Assembly (NCBI RefSeq): GCF_900110205.1
Contig: NZ_FOCV01000018.1
Span: forward strand, 79,469 to 143,468
Source of the DNA: Rhizobium tibeticum
Lineage (GTDB): Bacteria; Pseudomonadota; Alphaproteobacteria; Rhizobiales; Rhizobiaceae
Direction: 5' to 3'
Length of the DNA: 64,000 bases
Below are positions 1-8,465 of the stretch, one piece after another (positions within the stretch are counted from its first letter, which is position 1; the number at the start of each line of letters is the position of its first letter). The translations under genes and the position numbers were made by a program. The notes below the pieces were generated by a model. It worked only from the letters and a program-made list of their open reading frames with translations. It ran no database searches and was not told the DNA's origin.

Positions 1-327
1 GAAGCGGCTGTCGTCGGCTACCCCCACCCGATCAAGGGCCAGGGGATCTATTGCTACGTCACCCTCATGGCCGGCAATGAAGGTTCGGACGATTTGCGCC
101 AGCAACTGGTCAAGCACGTTCGCAGCGAAATCGGTCCAATCGCCGCTCCTGACAAGATACAGTTCGCACCGGGGCTTCCCAAGACCCGTTCGGGCAAGAT
201 CATGCGCCGTATCCTGCGGAAGATCGCCGAGGACGACTTCGGCTCTCTGGGCGATACCTCGACGCTTGCCGATCCGGCTGTTGTCGACGACCTCATTGCC
301 AACCGCCAGAACAAGGCGACAGCCTAA
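1..327 (+). CDS. acs: Acetyl-CoA synthetase, C-terminal part (5' end outside window)
   Basis: The frame is open from base 1 and ends at a TAA, giving the last 108 residues of an AMP-forming acyl-CoA synthetase. The C-terminal lid domain is visible: a GYPHPIKGQ segment near the start and the PKTRSGKIMRR motif around residues 60-70, whose lysine is the catalytic and acetylation-controlled residue in Acs. The enzyme activates acetate to acetyl-CoA with ATP in the cytoplasm. The motif spacing and the ending fit Acs better than propionyl- or acetoacetyl-CoA synthetases, but the substrate-pocket part lies outside the window, so acetate specificity is inferred. A hairpin follows the stop codon. Confidence 0.88.
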   Translation, partial: EAAVVGYPHPIKGQGIYCYVTLMAGNEGSDDLRQQLVKHVRSEIGPIAAPDKIQFAPGLPKTRSGKIMRRILRKIAEDDFGSLGDTSTLADPAVVDDLIANRQNKATA

Positions 328-333
328 ACAAAG

Positions 334-357
334 GCCGCTCCGAGCAATCGGGGCGGC
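334..357 (+). terminator. Hairpin terminator after acs
   Basis: GCCGCTCCGA and TCGGGGCGGC form a 10-bp stem (one G-U pair) around a GCAA loop, 6 bases after the acs stop. The downstream T-tract is weak, so termination efficiency is uncertain. Confidence 0.55.
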
Positions 358-367
358 ATGTTCTTCG

Positions 368-838
368 GGACAGATTTCTCGCGGCTTTCGGCCGCCGTTG
401 TAGAGCCGTACGATCCCCTCCCTTCAGAGATCCTGAGCCGGATTCCTGCCATCCAGAAGGGTGACATTTGCAAGGATGCGGCCGAAATACTTCTCGCCGG
501 CAATCTGCCTAAGCCGGATCTCGGTGATCCGGATGTCAGGGTTTCCAGTGCCTGGGTGAGCATCGATCCCCGCGCGCCTTATTTCGGCGTATCTGGAGTG
601 CATCTCCGGCGTGTCGATGCCGCGAATCCGCACGTCGACTTCCATTGTTTGCCGTGGCCCAGGTGGCTTCGACCAGCAGCGTGTCGCCCCCGATCACGCT
701 CAGGGTCGTCTCGGCCGACACAGGCCCTTCAATTTCGTCTCGCGCCTCAGACGTGGTCGGAATCACAATAAAGGCCAATGCGACAAGGGAGCAATCTTTC
801 CCATGAAAGGTATGAGTTCCGACCAATAGCGACCGCAA
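368..838 (-). pseudogene. Decayed thermonuclease (SNase-like) family gene
   Basis: Pieces of one staphylococcal-nuclease-like exported protein lie in order but in different frames. Around 838-660 there is a hydrophobic leader, then VIGGDTLLVEATW. After a shift near 650-657 comes MEVDVRIRGIDTPEMHSR, the RGIDTPE core of the family. Around 520-560 a piece reading QALETLTSG is in another frame. The first frame then resumes with IAGEKYFGRILANV and DGRNPAQDL, hits a TGA at 424-426, and beyond it continues with GIVRLYNGGRK, the usual C-terminal end. So there are at least two frame disruptions and one nonsense codon. The intact family cleaves nucleic acid or acts as an exported nuclease; this copy should not be functional. 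The start (TTG at 838) is uncertain. Confidence 0.7.
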
Positions 839-852
839 ATAGGAATATTTAC

Positions 853-1077
853 TTAGAAATCGATCGCTCTGCCGTTGATTTCCCAGTCCCCGAAGCGCGA
901 AGGATCTGCACCGCCGCGGCCACCTGTCTCTGGCGGCATTTCTACCGGCTTCTCGTTTCGGCGACGCTCTTCAGCCTCGGCAAGCGCGCGCTTGGCAGCC
1001 GGCGAGAGCAACTTGCGGGGAGCCTCGGCGGGCTCAGTCGCCAGGGTTTCGTTGTTATCATTATCCGCTGCCTGCAT
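853..1077 (-). CDS. DUF1674 protein, SdhAF4-like
   Basis: A 74-residue protein ends in GGRGGADPSRFGDWEINGRAIDF-type sequence, the hallmark of the DUF1674 family (bacterial relatives of the eukaryotic succinate dehydrogenase assembly factor 4). The N-terminal half is low-complexity and charged, with an alanine/glutamate-rich stretch. I chose the ATG that starts MQAADNDN because it matches the usual compact family length; an in-frame ATG at 1125 would add 16 residues that look unrelated. In eukaryotes SDHAF4 helps flavinylated SdhA; a similar role here is inferred from the family only. It stands alone, divergent from htpX. Confidence 0.8.
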   Translation of the reverse strand: MQAADNDNNETLATEPAEAPRKLLSPAAKRALAEAEERRRNEKPVEMPPETGGRGGADPSRFGDWEINGRAIDF

Positions 1078-1199
1078 CACGCGATTCCGCCCGAAGAACA
1101 TTGAAAATGGCTGGTGAATGACCAAATCATAGTGCGCCGGCGCCGCAATTGAAACCCTGTTGCCTTGTGCGGTCTGCTTAGGGGTGTTTGGAGATAGCG

Positions 1200-2162
1200 A
1201 TGAACCTCGTCCGTACAGCCATGTTGCTCGCCTTCATGACCGCTTTGTTCATGGCCGTCGGCTTTCTGATTGGCGGGCGCGGCGGCATGATGATTGCGTT
1301 CGTGATCGCCGCTGGCATGAACTTCTTTTCCTACTGGAATTCCGACCGCATGGTGCTTTCGGCCTATCACGCGCAGGAGATAGACGAGCGCAATGCGCCA
1401 GAGTTCTTCGCAATCATAAGGGATCTGGTGCGTAGTGCCGACCTGCCCATGCCGAAGGTCTATCTTTACGACAGCGCGCAACCAAATGCCTTCGCGACGG
1501 GTCGCAATCCTGAGAACGCTGCCGTTGCTGCCTCCACCGGCTTGTTGAGCGCGCTGACGCCGGAAGAGGTCGCCGGCGTCATGGCGCATGAGCTCGCCCA
1601 CGTTCAAAACCGCGATACCTTGACGATGACGATCACGGCGACGCTCGCCGGCGCGATCTCCATGCTGGGCAATTTTGCGTTCTTTTTCAGTGGCAACCGG
1701 GAAAACAACAACAATCCGCTCGGTTTCATAGGAGTGTTGCTGGCGATGATTGTGGCGCCGCTTGCCGCGATGATCGTTCAGATGGCCATCAGCCGGACGC
1801 GCGAATACTCGGCCGATCGCCGTGGCGCGGAGATTTGCGGCAATCCGCTATGGCTTGCTTCGGCACTTGGCAAGATCGCGCGGAGCGCGTCGCATGTGCC
1901 GAACTACGACGCCGAGCGCAACCCTGCAACCGCCCATATGTTCATCGTCAATCCGCTGACCGGCGCCGGCATGGATAACCTGTTCTCCACACACCCGAAC
2001 ACGGAAAACCGGATTGCGGCGCTGCAGGAAATGGCACGCAGCGGGATGAATGTCTCGACGCCGCCGGCTCGCGCTGCTAATCCGATGCGCAAATCGCGTT
2101 CGGTTCCGGATACCGGTCTTGATCGCGGTGGTTCACAACCGCCGAAAGGTCCGTGGTCTTGA
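1200..2162 (+). CDS. htpX: Membrane zinc metalloprotease HtpX
   Basis: A 320-residue integral membrane protease for quality control of misfolded membrane proteins. Two N-terminal membrane segments (about residues 5-22 and 25-42) are followed by the M48 zinc motif HELAH near residue 129 and the downstream EYSADRRG motif near residue 201, which supplies the third zinc ligand. Two more hydrophobic segments lie between them. The start at 1200 is preceded by GGAG at 1190-1193; a start 12 bases earlier is possible but overlaps that site. The C-terminal tail is rich in Ser, Pro and Arg. The gene overlaps rsmB by 10 bases, so the two are probably cotranscribed. Confidence 0.95.
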   Translation: MNLVRTAMLLAFMTALFMAVGFLIGGRGGMMIAFVIAAGMNFFSYWNSDRMVLSAYHAQEIDERNAPEFFAIIRDLVRSADLPMPKVYLYDSAQPNAFATGRNPENAAVAASTGLLSALTPEEVAGVMAHELAHVQNRDTLTMTITATLAGAISMLGNFAFFFSGNRENNNNPLGFIGVLLAMIVAPLAAMIVQMAISRTREYSADRRGAEICGNPLWLASALGKIARSASHVPNYDAERNPATAHMFIVNPLTGAGMDNLFSTHPNTENRIAALQEMARSGMNVSTPPARAANPMRKSRSVPDTGLDRGGSQPPKGPWS

Positions 2163-3547
2163 ATTCAGACGGCAAGAAAAAGCCATTTCGTAAGCCAAAG
2201 CCTTCCAGCGCTGGGCCCGTCCTTGGGCCGGTAAAACCTGGATTGCAGGTTCGTGCCGCTGCGGCCAAGATCCTGGCAGCGGTCGTTGACCGGAAGCTCC
2301 CGCTCGACGGCGCGTTGGACAATGAGCATGGCAATCCGGCTTACAAGGCTCTCAACGAGGGTGACCGCGCACTGGTGCGCGCCATTCTCAATGCGACGTT
2401 GCGGCATTTGCCACGCATAGATGCCGCGATTTCCCGCCTGCTTGAATCGCCGCTTCCCGAAGGCGCGCGGGCATTGCATCACGTTCTCGCGGTTGCCGCG
2501 GCGCAGATCCTCTACCTCGATGTGCCGGATCATGCCGCGGTCGATCTCGCCGTCGAGCAATCAAATCAAGACCCGCGCAATCGTCGCTTTGCCAAGTTGG
2601 TAAACGCTGTCCTACGCCGTCTTGGCCGCGAGAAAGAGGAGGTCCTCGCCGAGATCCGCAACATTCCGGTGATGCCGGAATGGTTTCTCCAAAGGCTCGA
2701 AAAAGCCTACGGCAAGGAGAAGGCACAGTCGATTTCTGATGCGCAACTCGAGCCGGCAGCGATCGATCTTACTGTCAAGGCCGATGCGCAAAGCTGGGCG
2801 GAACGTTTGGGTGGTTTTACGCTGCCGACCGGTGGTGTACGGCTGGCCGCATTCGAGGGCAGTATTCCCTCCCTCGAGGGATTTGCGGAGGGCGCATGGT
2901 GGGTTCAGGACGCAGCCGCCAGTATCCCCGCTCAACTCTTTGGTGACCTGACAGGCAAGCGCGTTGCCGATCTATGTGCGGCCCCTGGCGGAAAGACGGC
3001 CCAACTGGTGTTCGCTGGCGGCGACGTCACGGCGGTCGAGCAATCCGAAAACCGTATCAAGCGTTTGCGCGCCAATCTCGATCGGCTGGGACTGAGTGCC
3101 GAAACGGTCGCTAGCGACCTGACGAAGTATGAGCCAGTGGAGCTTTTTGACGCGATACTACTGGATGCGCCCTGCTCATCGACGGGGACGACGCGCCGGC
3201 ATCCGGATGTTCTCTGGGCCAAGGGACCGGCAGACATAGCAAAACTTGCAGTGCTTCAGGAGCGCCTGTTGCGCCACGCACTCACCTTGCTGAAGCCGGG
3301 TGGCACAATCGTCTTTTCCAATTGCTCGCTTGATCCCACCGAGGGGGAAGAGGTCGCAGCCCGCGTCCTTTCGGATACACCGATGGTTGCGCGAGTTGCA
3401 ATTGATGCCAAGCGTTGGCCGGGGCTCGAGTCTGCTATCAGTCCCCTCGGCGAATTCCGCACGACACCTGACATGCTGGAGGTTCCCTCCGGTTTTGCGG
3501 GTGGTCTCGATGGCTTCTACGCCGTCGTCATGCGCCGTGTTGCCTGA
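2153..3547 (+). CDS. rsmB: 16S rRNA (cytosine-5) methyltransferase, RsmB family
   Basis: A 464-residue protein with an N-terminal NusB-like RNA-binding domain (about residues 30-165) and a C-terminal SAM-dependent Rossmann methyltransferase domain. Visible motifs are the SAM loop DLCAAPGGKTAQ (about residue 278), DAPCSSTG (cysteine about 340) and SNCSLDPTEGEE (catalytic cysteine about 389); the two cysteines are the pair expected for m5C methyltransferases. It is expected to methylate 16S rRNA position 967 (E. coli numbering). The start is a GTG inside the end of htpX. The protein is somewhat longer than E. coli RsmB because of a basic N-terminal extension. Rhizobial genomes often carry several paralogues, so the exact target is an inference. 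Confidence 0.9.
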   Translation: MVLNSDGKKKPFRKPKPSSAGPVLGPVKPGLQVRAAAAKILAAVVDRKLPLDGALDNEHGNPAYKALNEGDRALVRAILNATLRHLPRIDAAISRLLESPLPEGARALHHVLAVAAAQILYLDVPDHAAVDLAVEQSNQDPRNRRFAKLVNAVLRRLGREKEEVLAEIRNIPVMPEWFLQRLEKAYGKEKAQSISDAQLEPAAIDLTVKADAQSWAERLGGFTLPTGGVRLAAFEGSIPSLEGFAEGAWWVQDAAASIPAQLFGDLTGKRVADLCAAPGGKTAQLVFAGGDVTAVEQSENRIKRLRANLDRLGLSAETVASDLTKYEPVELFDAILLDAPCSSTGTTRRHPDVLWAKGPADIAKLAVLQERLLRHALTLLKPGGTIVFSNCSLDPTEGEEVAARVLSDTPMVARVAIDAKRWPGLESAISPLGEFRTTPDMLEVPSGFAGGLDGFYAVVMRRVA

Positions 3548-3657
3548 TCGAAAGGCAACTGGCATAGTTGAGCACCTGTCATAATTTGATACGTAAGTGT
3601 CACTGATTCCGGGCTTATTCACTTATTCTTAACGACGCGGGTCAATAGACGATAGAT

Positions 3658-5322
3658 ATGTGGTCCGGGTTCTCGACTCTTTACGTGGGAGAGGCTTGGC
3701 GGCGCACCCTGTGCCGCGGAGCAATCCTGCGGCTGCGTCTCTTCCGCCATACGATTCACGTTCCGGAGCGCTTAATCGTCGCCCCCACCGACCTGCGTTC
3801 GGTTGATCCGCATGTGGCCGAAGAGATTTTGAACGGCCGCTTCCCGCTTGCCGGACGCCTTCTCGAAACAGGCGGCAAGTCGCCTTTCAATTTCAGCCTT
3901 CCGTCCCGATCCTTCGCGCTGCGACTTCATAGCTTCGGCTGGCTTCGCCACATGCGAACCAAGAAGAGTGACCTTCACTCGAGCGTTGCCCGTTCGATCG
4001 TCAACAACTGGCTATCGCTGCATGGCGGCCGCATCGAAGGTATTGCCTGGGAGATCGACGTTACAGCTCAGCGCGTGATTGCCTGGCTCTCGCATTCTCC
4101 CGTTGTTCTTCATAATGCCGATCGCGGCTTCTATCGCCGCTTCTTGCGGTCACTCGCCTTTCAAGTCCGCTTTCTACGGCGAATTGCAAAGTACGCACCG
4201 CCCGGAGAGGTTCGATTCCGGCTGCGGATTGCCCTCGCGATGGCCTCTATTGCAATGCCGACACGCGCAGGTGCGCTCCGACGCGCTGCTGAAGCATTGG
4301 ACCACGAGTTCGACAGCCAGATTCTGCCTGACGGAGGCCATGTCTCGCGCAATCCGCGAGTCGGGTTGGAGCTGCTCCTCGATCTCCTTCCGCTGAGGCA
4401 AACTTACGTCAATCTGGGCCATGACCTGCCGCAGAAGCTGATCTCCGGCATCGATCGGATGTATCCGGCTTTGCGCTTCTTCAGGCATCAGGATGGCGAT
4501 CTCGCGCTTTTCAATGGCGCGACGTCGACTCTCGCGACGGAACTGATGTCGTTGCTGCGGTATGACGAGACCGCGGGCGATCCCTTCAAGGCGATGCCCC
4601 ATTCGCGCTATCAGCGGCTGGCCGCGGGAAGAACAGTGGTCATTGCTGATACCGGTTTGCCGCCCGCTGGAAATTTGTCCCGCACGGCGCATGCCGGTTG
4701 CCTGTCTTTTGAGATGTCCTCCGGGCGTCACCGCTTTATTGTCAATTCGGGATCGCCGAAATTTGCCGGCCGGCGTTACGTTCAGATTGCTCGAACGACT
4801 GCCGCGCATAGCACCGTGACGGTTGATGACACGTCGTCCAGCCGTTTTGCACCGTCCGACTTCATCGCGAACGTGATCACCGATGGCGTGAAGACTGTGA
4901 GTGTCGATCGCGCGCTCGCAGATGATGGACGCGACGTGATCAAGGCGAGCCACGACGGCTACCTTAACGCCTTTGGCGTTCTGCATGAGCGAGAGCTGAC
5001 CCTGAACGCCACGGGATTGATCGTTACCGGCTGTGATCGGCTTGTCGCGCCGGAAGGCAAGGTCGATGAGGCCGTGCGTGCCGTGGCGCGTTTCCATGCC
5101 CACCCCTCGATCAACCTGAAGCCGCTCGACAAAGAGTCGGTGATGATGACGGCACCCGATGGCGAGACATGGCTGTTCTCCTCGCCCGGCAACGAGGTGT
5201 TGATCGGCGAGGACGTCTTCTTCGCGGACGCCTCGGGTATCTGTGGATCCGATCTGATGGAGATCGCCTTCTCCCACCCTGACCGGCCGGAAATACGCTG
5301 GTTTTTATCACGCAAGAGCTAG
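3658..5322 (+). CDS. Heparinase II/III family protein
   Basis: A 554-residue protein of the heparinase II/III-like family. It has an N-terminal alpha-helical toroid-like region (about residues 60-330) with the conserved LPDGGHVSRNP segment near residue 225, and a C-terminal beta-rich domain containing the family pattern GCLSFEMSSGRHR-IVNSG-P and the AHSTV-V motif near residue 380. Relatives are polysaccharide lyases or uncharacterised; the substrate here is unknown. No clear signal peptide is visible and the ATG at 3658 has a poor ribosome site. It sits between rsmB and purH, an order I recall from other rhizobia, which suggests a core role, perhaps in envelope polysaccharide turnover. Confidence 0.85.
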   Translation: MWSGFSTLYVGEAWRRTLCRGAILRLRLFRHTIHVPERLIVAPTDLRSVDPHVAEEILNGRFPLAGRLLETGGKSPFNFSLPSRSFALRLHSFGWLRHMRTKKSDLHSSVARSIVNNWLSLHGGRIEGIAWEIDVTAQRVIAWLSHSPVVLHNADRGFYRRFLRSLAFQVRFLRRIAKYAPPGEVRFRLRIALAMASIAMPTRAGALRRAAEALDHEFDSQILPDGGHVSRNPRVGLELLLDLLPLRQTYVNLGHDLPQKLISGIDRMYPALRFFRHQDGDLALFNGATSTLATELMSLLRYDETAGDPFKAMPHSRYQRLAAGRTVVIADTGLPPAGNLSRTAHAGCLSFEMSSGRHRFIVNSGSPKFAGRRYVQIARTTAAHSTVTVDDTSSSRFAPSDFIANVITDGVKTVSVDRALADDGRDVIKASHDGYLNAFGVLHERELTLNATGLIVTGCDRLVAPEGKVDEAVRAVARFHAHPSINLKPLDKESVMMTAPDGETWLFSSPGNEVLIGEDVFFADASGICGSDLMEIAFSHPDRPEIRWFLSRKS

Positions 5323-5417
5323 TGACTGTTTTCGCGGACGCAAAGCTGTGCTAACGCGGCGCCATCATCCGCTTATCCCTCGCCGGATATCTCCTGAAGA
5401 CCAAATGGAGAAGCCTC

Positions 5418-7034
5418 ATGGCCGTTGTTTCCAAGAAAATCCCCGCACCCGACAAAGTCGACGTCAGGACTGCATTGCTTTCGGTATCTGATAAGACCGG
5501 AATCGTCGAGCTCGCGCGCGCACTTGCCGAAAAGGGTGTTCGCCTCCTGTCGACCGGGGGCACTCATAAGGCAATTGCAGCGGCCGGACTTGCGGTGACC
5601 GATGTCTCCGACGTCACAGGTTTTCCTGAGATCATGGACGGTCGCGTCAAGACGTTGCATCCGAAAGTGCACGGCGGCCTGCTTGCCATCCGCGATGATG
5701 CGGACCACCAAGCGGCGATGAAGGCGCACGGCATCGAGGGTATCGATCTCGTCGTCATCAATCTTTATCCGTTCGAGGACGTCCGTGCCGCCGGCGGTGA
5801 CTACCCGACGACCGTCGAGAATATTGATATCGGCGGTCCGGCGATGATCCGCGCGTCGGCCAAGAACCACGCCTATGTCACCATCCTCACCGACCCAACG
5901 GACTATCCCGAACTGCTCGAGCAGCTTAATTCCGGTGGCGGCCAGACCGTGTATGCGTTCCGCCAGCAGATGGCAGCCAGGGCCTTCGCTCGCACGGCTT
6001 CCTATGACGCAATGATCTCCAACTGGTTTGCCGAGGCGCTTTCGATCGACACGCCGAGACACCGCGTCATTGGCGGCGTCCTCAAGGAAGAGATGCGTTA
6101 CGGCGAGAATCCGCACCAGAAGGCGGCATTCTATGTTACGGGCGAGCGCCGCGCCGGCGTTGCCACGGCGTCACTGCTTCAGGGCAAGCAGCTCTCCTAC
6201 AACAACATCAACGACACCGATGCGGCTTACGAGCTTGTCGCAGAGTTCCTGCCGGAGAAATCCGCCGCCTGCGCGATCATCAAGCATGCAAACCCCTGCG
6301 GCGTGGCGACGGCTTCGGGCCTGATTGAGGCCTACAAGCGCGCGCTTGCCTGCGATTCGGTCTCTGCCTTCGGCGGCATCATCGCGCTTAACCGGACGCT
6401 TGACGCGGAAACGGCGGAAGAGATCATCAAGCTCTTTACCGAGGTCATCATCGCGCCCGATGTGACTGAGGAGGCAAAGGCCATCATCGCGCGCAAGGCA
6501 AACCTCCGCCTGCTCACGGCAGGTGGCCTCCCGAATCCGCGGGTTGCCGGTCTCACGGCGAAAACCGTATCCGGCGGCTTGCTCGTGCAGAGCCGCGACA
6601 ATGGCATGGTCGAAGACCTGGAGCTGAAGGTGGTCACGAAGCGGGCACCGACACAGCAGGAACTCGAAGACATGACGTTTGCCTTCAAGGTGGCAAAGCA
6701 TGTCAAGTCGAACGCCGTGGTCTATGCGAAGGACGGGCAGACGGCCGGCATTGGGGCAGGCCAGATGAGCCGCGTGGATTCTGCGCGCATCGCCGGCTTG
6801 AAAGCCGAGGAAGCGGCGAGGGCCCTTGGCCTCGCAGAGCCGCTGACGCGCGGTTCGGCCGTTGCCTCGGAGGCATTCCTGCCCTTCGCCGATGGTTTGC
6901 TGTCAATGATTGCGGCTGGTGCGACGGCGGTCATCCAGCCCGGCGGGTCGATGCGCGACCAGGAAGTGATCGACGCTGCCAATGAGCACAATGTCGCGAT
7001 GGTCTTTACCGGAATGCGGCACTTCCGCCACTGA
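5418..7034 (+). CDS. purH: Bifunctional AICAR transformylase / IMP cyclohydrolase
   Basis: A 538-residue enzyme catalysing the last two steps of de novo purine synthesis (AICAR to FAICAR to IMP). The N-terminal MGS-like cyclohydrolase domain shows FPEIMDGRVKTLHP (about residue 67) and VINLYPFE. The AICAR transformylase domain shows the catalytic KHANPCG motif (about residue 288), SAFGGIIALN and the terminal FTGMRHFRH. The length equals the family norm. The start is supported by GGAG nine bases upstream. It has its own 95-base upstream gap and faces the convergent MFS gene. Confidence 0.97.
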   Translation: MAVVSKKIPAPDKVDVRTALLSVSDKTGIVELARALAEKGVRLLSTGGTHKAIAAAGLAVTDVSDVTGFPEIMDGRVKTLHPKVHGGLLAIRDDADHQAAMKAHGIEGIDLVVINLYPFEDVRAAGGDYPTTVENIDIGGPAMIRASAKNHAYVTILTDPTDYPELLEQLNSGGGQTVYAFRQQMAARAFARTASYDAMISNWFAEALSIDTPRHRVIGGVLKEEMRYGENPHQKAAFYVTGERRAGVATASLLQGKQLSYNNINDTDAAYELVAEFLPEKSAACAIIKHANPCGVATASGLIEAYKRALACDSVSAFGGIIALNRTLDAETAEEIIKLFTEVIIAPDVTEEAKAIIARKANLRLLTAGGLPNPRVAGLTAKTVSGGLLVQSRDNGMVEDLELKVVTKRAPTQQELEDMTFAFKVAKHVKSNAVVYAKDGQTAGIGAGQMSRVDSARIAGLKAEEAARALGLAEPLTRGSAVASEAFLPFADGLLSMIAAGATAVIQPGGSMRDQEVIDAANEHNVAMVFTGMRHFRH

Positions 7035-7049
7035 GTGGTAGCCCTGCCG

Positions 7050-8435
7050 TTACGCCCTGTCTGCAGGATAGGGCGTTCGGACAAGCAGGACGAGCCCGGC
7101 GGCCAGGAAGAGCACAAGCGTTGCCATTCCGAGCCGCGACGAGCCAGTCATGTAGGTCACGGCGGAAAACAACAGCGTCGCCATGAAGCTCGTGGCGCGT
7201 CCCGAAAGCGCATAGATGCCGAAATAGCGGCCCGCCTCGTTCAGGCTTACGCTCCGCGCGAGGTAGGACCTCGATGAAGCCTGCACCGGGCCGAACGCAA
7301 GGCCGATCAGCAGGCCGTAGGCAATGTACGCTTTCTCGGCCGCCGTCCCGAAGAGGCCGCCGGAATCGACGGTTGGCAGCTCGAATAAGCCGAAGAGCGT
7401 GTATCCCGGCCCCGTCGACACAATGCCAATGGTCGCGAGCAGCAACATCGTCAAGCTGATGATGATCGTCGATTTGGAGCCAATGTGCCGGTCCACCCGA
7501 CCTGCAATGATGCAGCCGAAAATCGCAACGATGTTAAGAATAATCCCGTAGATCCCGATCTCGATCGTCGCCCAACCGAACATTCCGGCGGCAAACGCTC
7601 CACCGAGTATCAGAAGTCCGTTGACGCCGTCCTGATAGATCATTCGTGCTATCAGGAAGTGAAGGATGCCTCGGCGCTGCCTTAGCTCGCCAAGTGTGTT
7701 TTTCAGCTCGGCAAGGCCAGTACGGACGGCGTCGCCGAACGGAAGGCCCTTGCTTGTGTCCGGCGTGAAAAAGAACATCGGAAGAATAAAGATCAGGTAC
7801 CAGACGGCCGAGATCGGCCCGGAGATGCGGGCATCCTCGCCCTGGTGTGGATCGAGACCAAACAAGGGCTCGAGACCGAGAATCGTCTTGCCGGATTCGA
7901 GATTTCCCGCAAGCAGGACCACCACGGCGATCAGAACGATCATCCCGCCAAGATAACCGAGACCCCAGGCCGTATTGGATAGTTTGCCGACCTCGTCCTT
8001 GCTAACAAGCCGCGGCATCATGGAGTCGTTGAAGACGATCGAGAACTCGGCTGCGATCGACGCAAGGATCATGAAGGTTACTGGGTATATCAGCGGCGAA
8101 CCCGGTGCCGCAAACCAGAGGCCGAAGAGGCTTGCAATCTTGATGACGGCAAAGAAAGCGATCCACGGCTTTCGCGCGCCGGACTGGTCGGCGATCGATC
8201 CGAGCACGGGCGATAAAATGGCGATGATCACCGAGGAGATCGTCGCCATGTTGCTCCACATCGCCTGGGCGGAGACCGGATCGACCGTCAGGCGTGACAC
8301 GAAGTAAGGGCCGAAAATGAACGTTGTCACGACCGTGAAGAACGGTTGCGCCGCCCAATCAAAGAGCATCCAGCCCCAGATGCCCTTTTCTGATGCCCTA
8401 GCCGGCTGAGTTCCCGTCCAGTCGATGCGATTCAC
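7050..8435 (-). CDS. MFS transporter, UMF1 family
   Basis: A 461-residue protein with about twelve hydrophobic segments. The N-terminal GWMLFDWAAQPFFTVV pattern and the internal RLVSKDEVGKLSNTAWGLGYLGG stretch are typical of the UMF1 (Atg22-like) branch of the major facilitator superfamily. Transported substrate unknown; yeast Atg22 exports amino acids from the vacuole, but that cannot be carried over safely. The start is GTG at 8435 with CAGGAG upstream. It lies 30 bases downstream of gdhB on the same strand, so it may be expressed with the glutamate dehydrogenase. Confidence 0.87.
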   Translation of the reverse strand: MNRIDWTGTQPARASEKGIWGWMLFDWAAQPFFTVVTTFIFGPYFVSRLTVDPVSAQAMWSNMATISSVIIAILSPVLGSIADQSGARKPWIAFFAVIKIASLFGLWFAAPGSPLIYPVTFMILASIAAEFSIVFNDSMMPRLVSKDEVGKLSNTAWGLGYLGGMIVLIAVVVLLAGNLESGKTILGLEPLFGLDPHQGEDARISGPISAVWYLIFILPMFFFTPDTSKGLPFGDAVRTGLAELKNTLGELRQRRGILHFLIARMIYQDGVNGLLILGGAFAAGMFGWATIEIGIYGIILNIVAIFGCIIAGRVDRHIGSKSTIIISLTMLLLATIGIVSTGPGYTLFGLFELPTVDSGGLFGTAAEKAYIAYGLLIGLAFGPVQASSRSYLARSVSLNEAGRYFGIYALSGRATSFMATLLFSAVTYMTGSSRLGMATLVLFLAAGLVLLVRTPYPADRA

Positions 8436-8465
8436 AATCCGCTCCTGATTCCGAGCGGAACTGTG

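Noticed and set aside
7051..7076. ACGCCCT / AGGGCGT inverted repeat between purH and the MFS gene
   Set aside because: Only 7 bp, overlaps the last codons of the MFS gene and lacks a T-tract, so not called a terminator.
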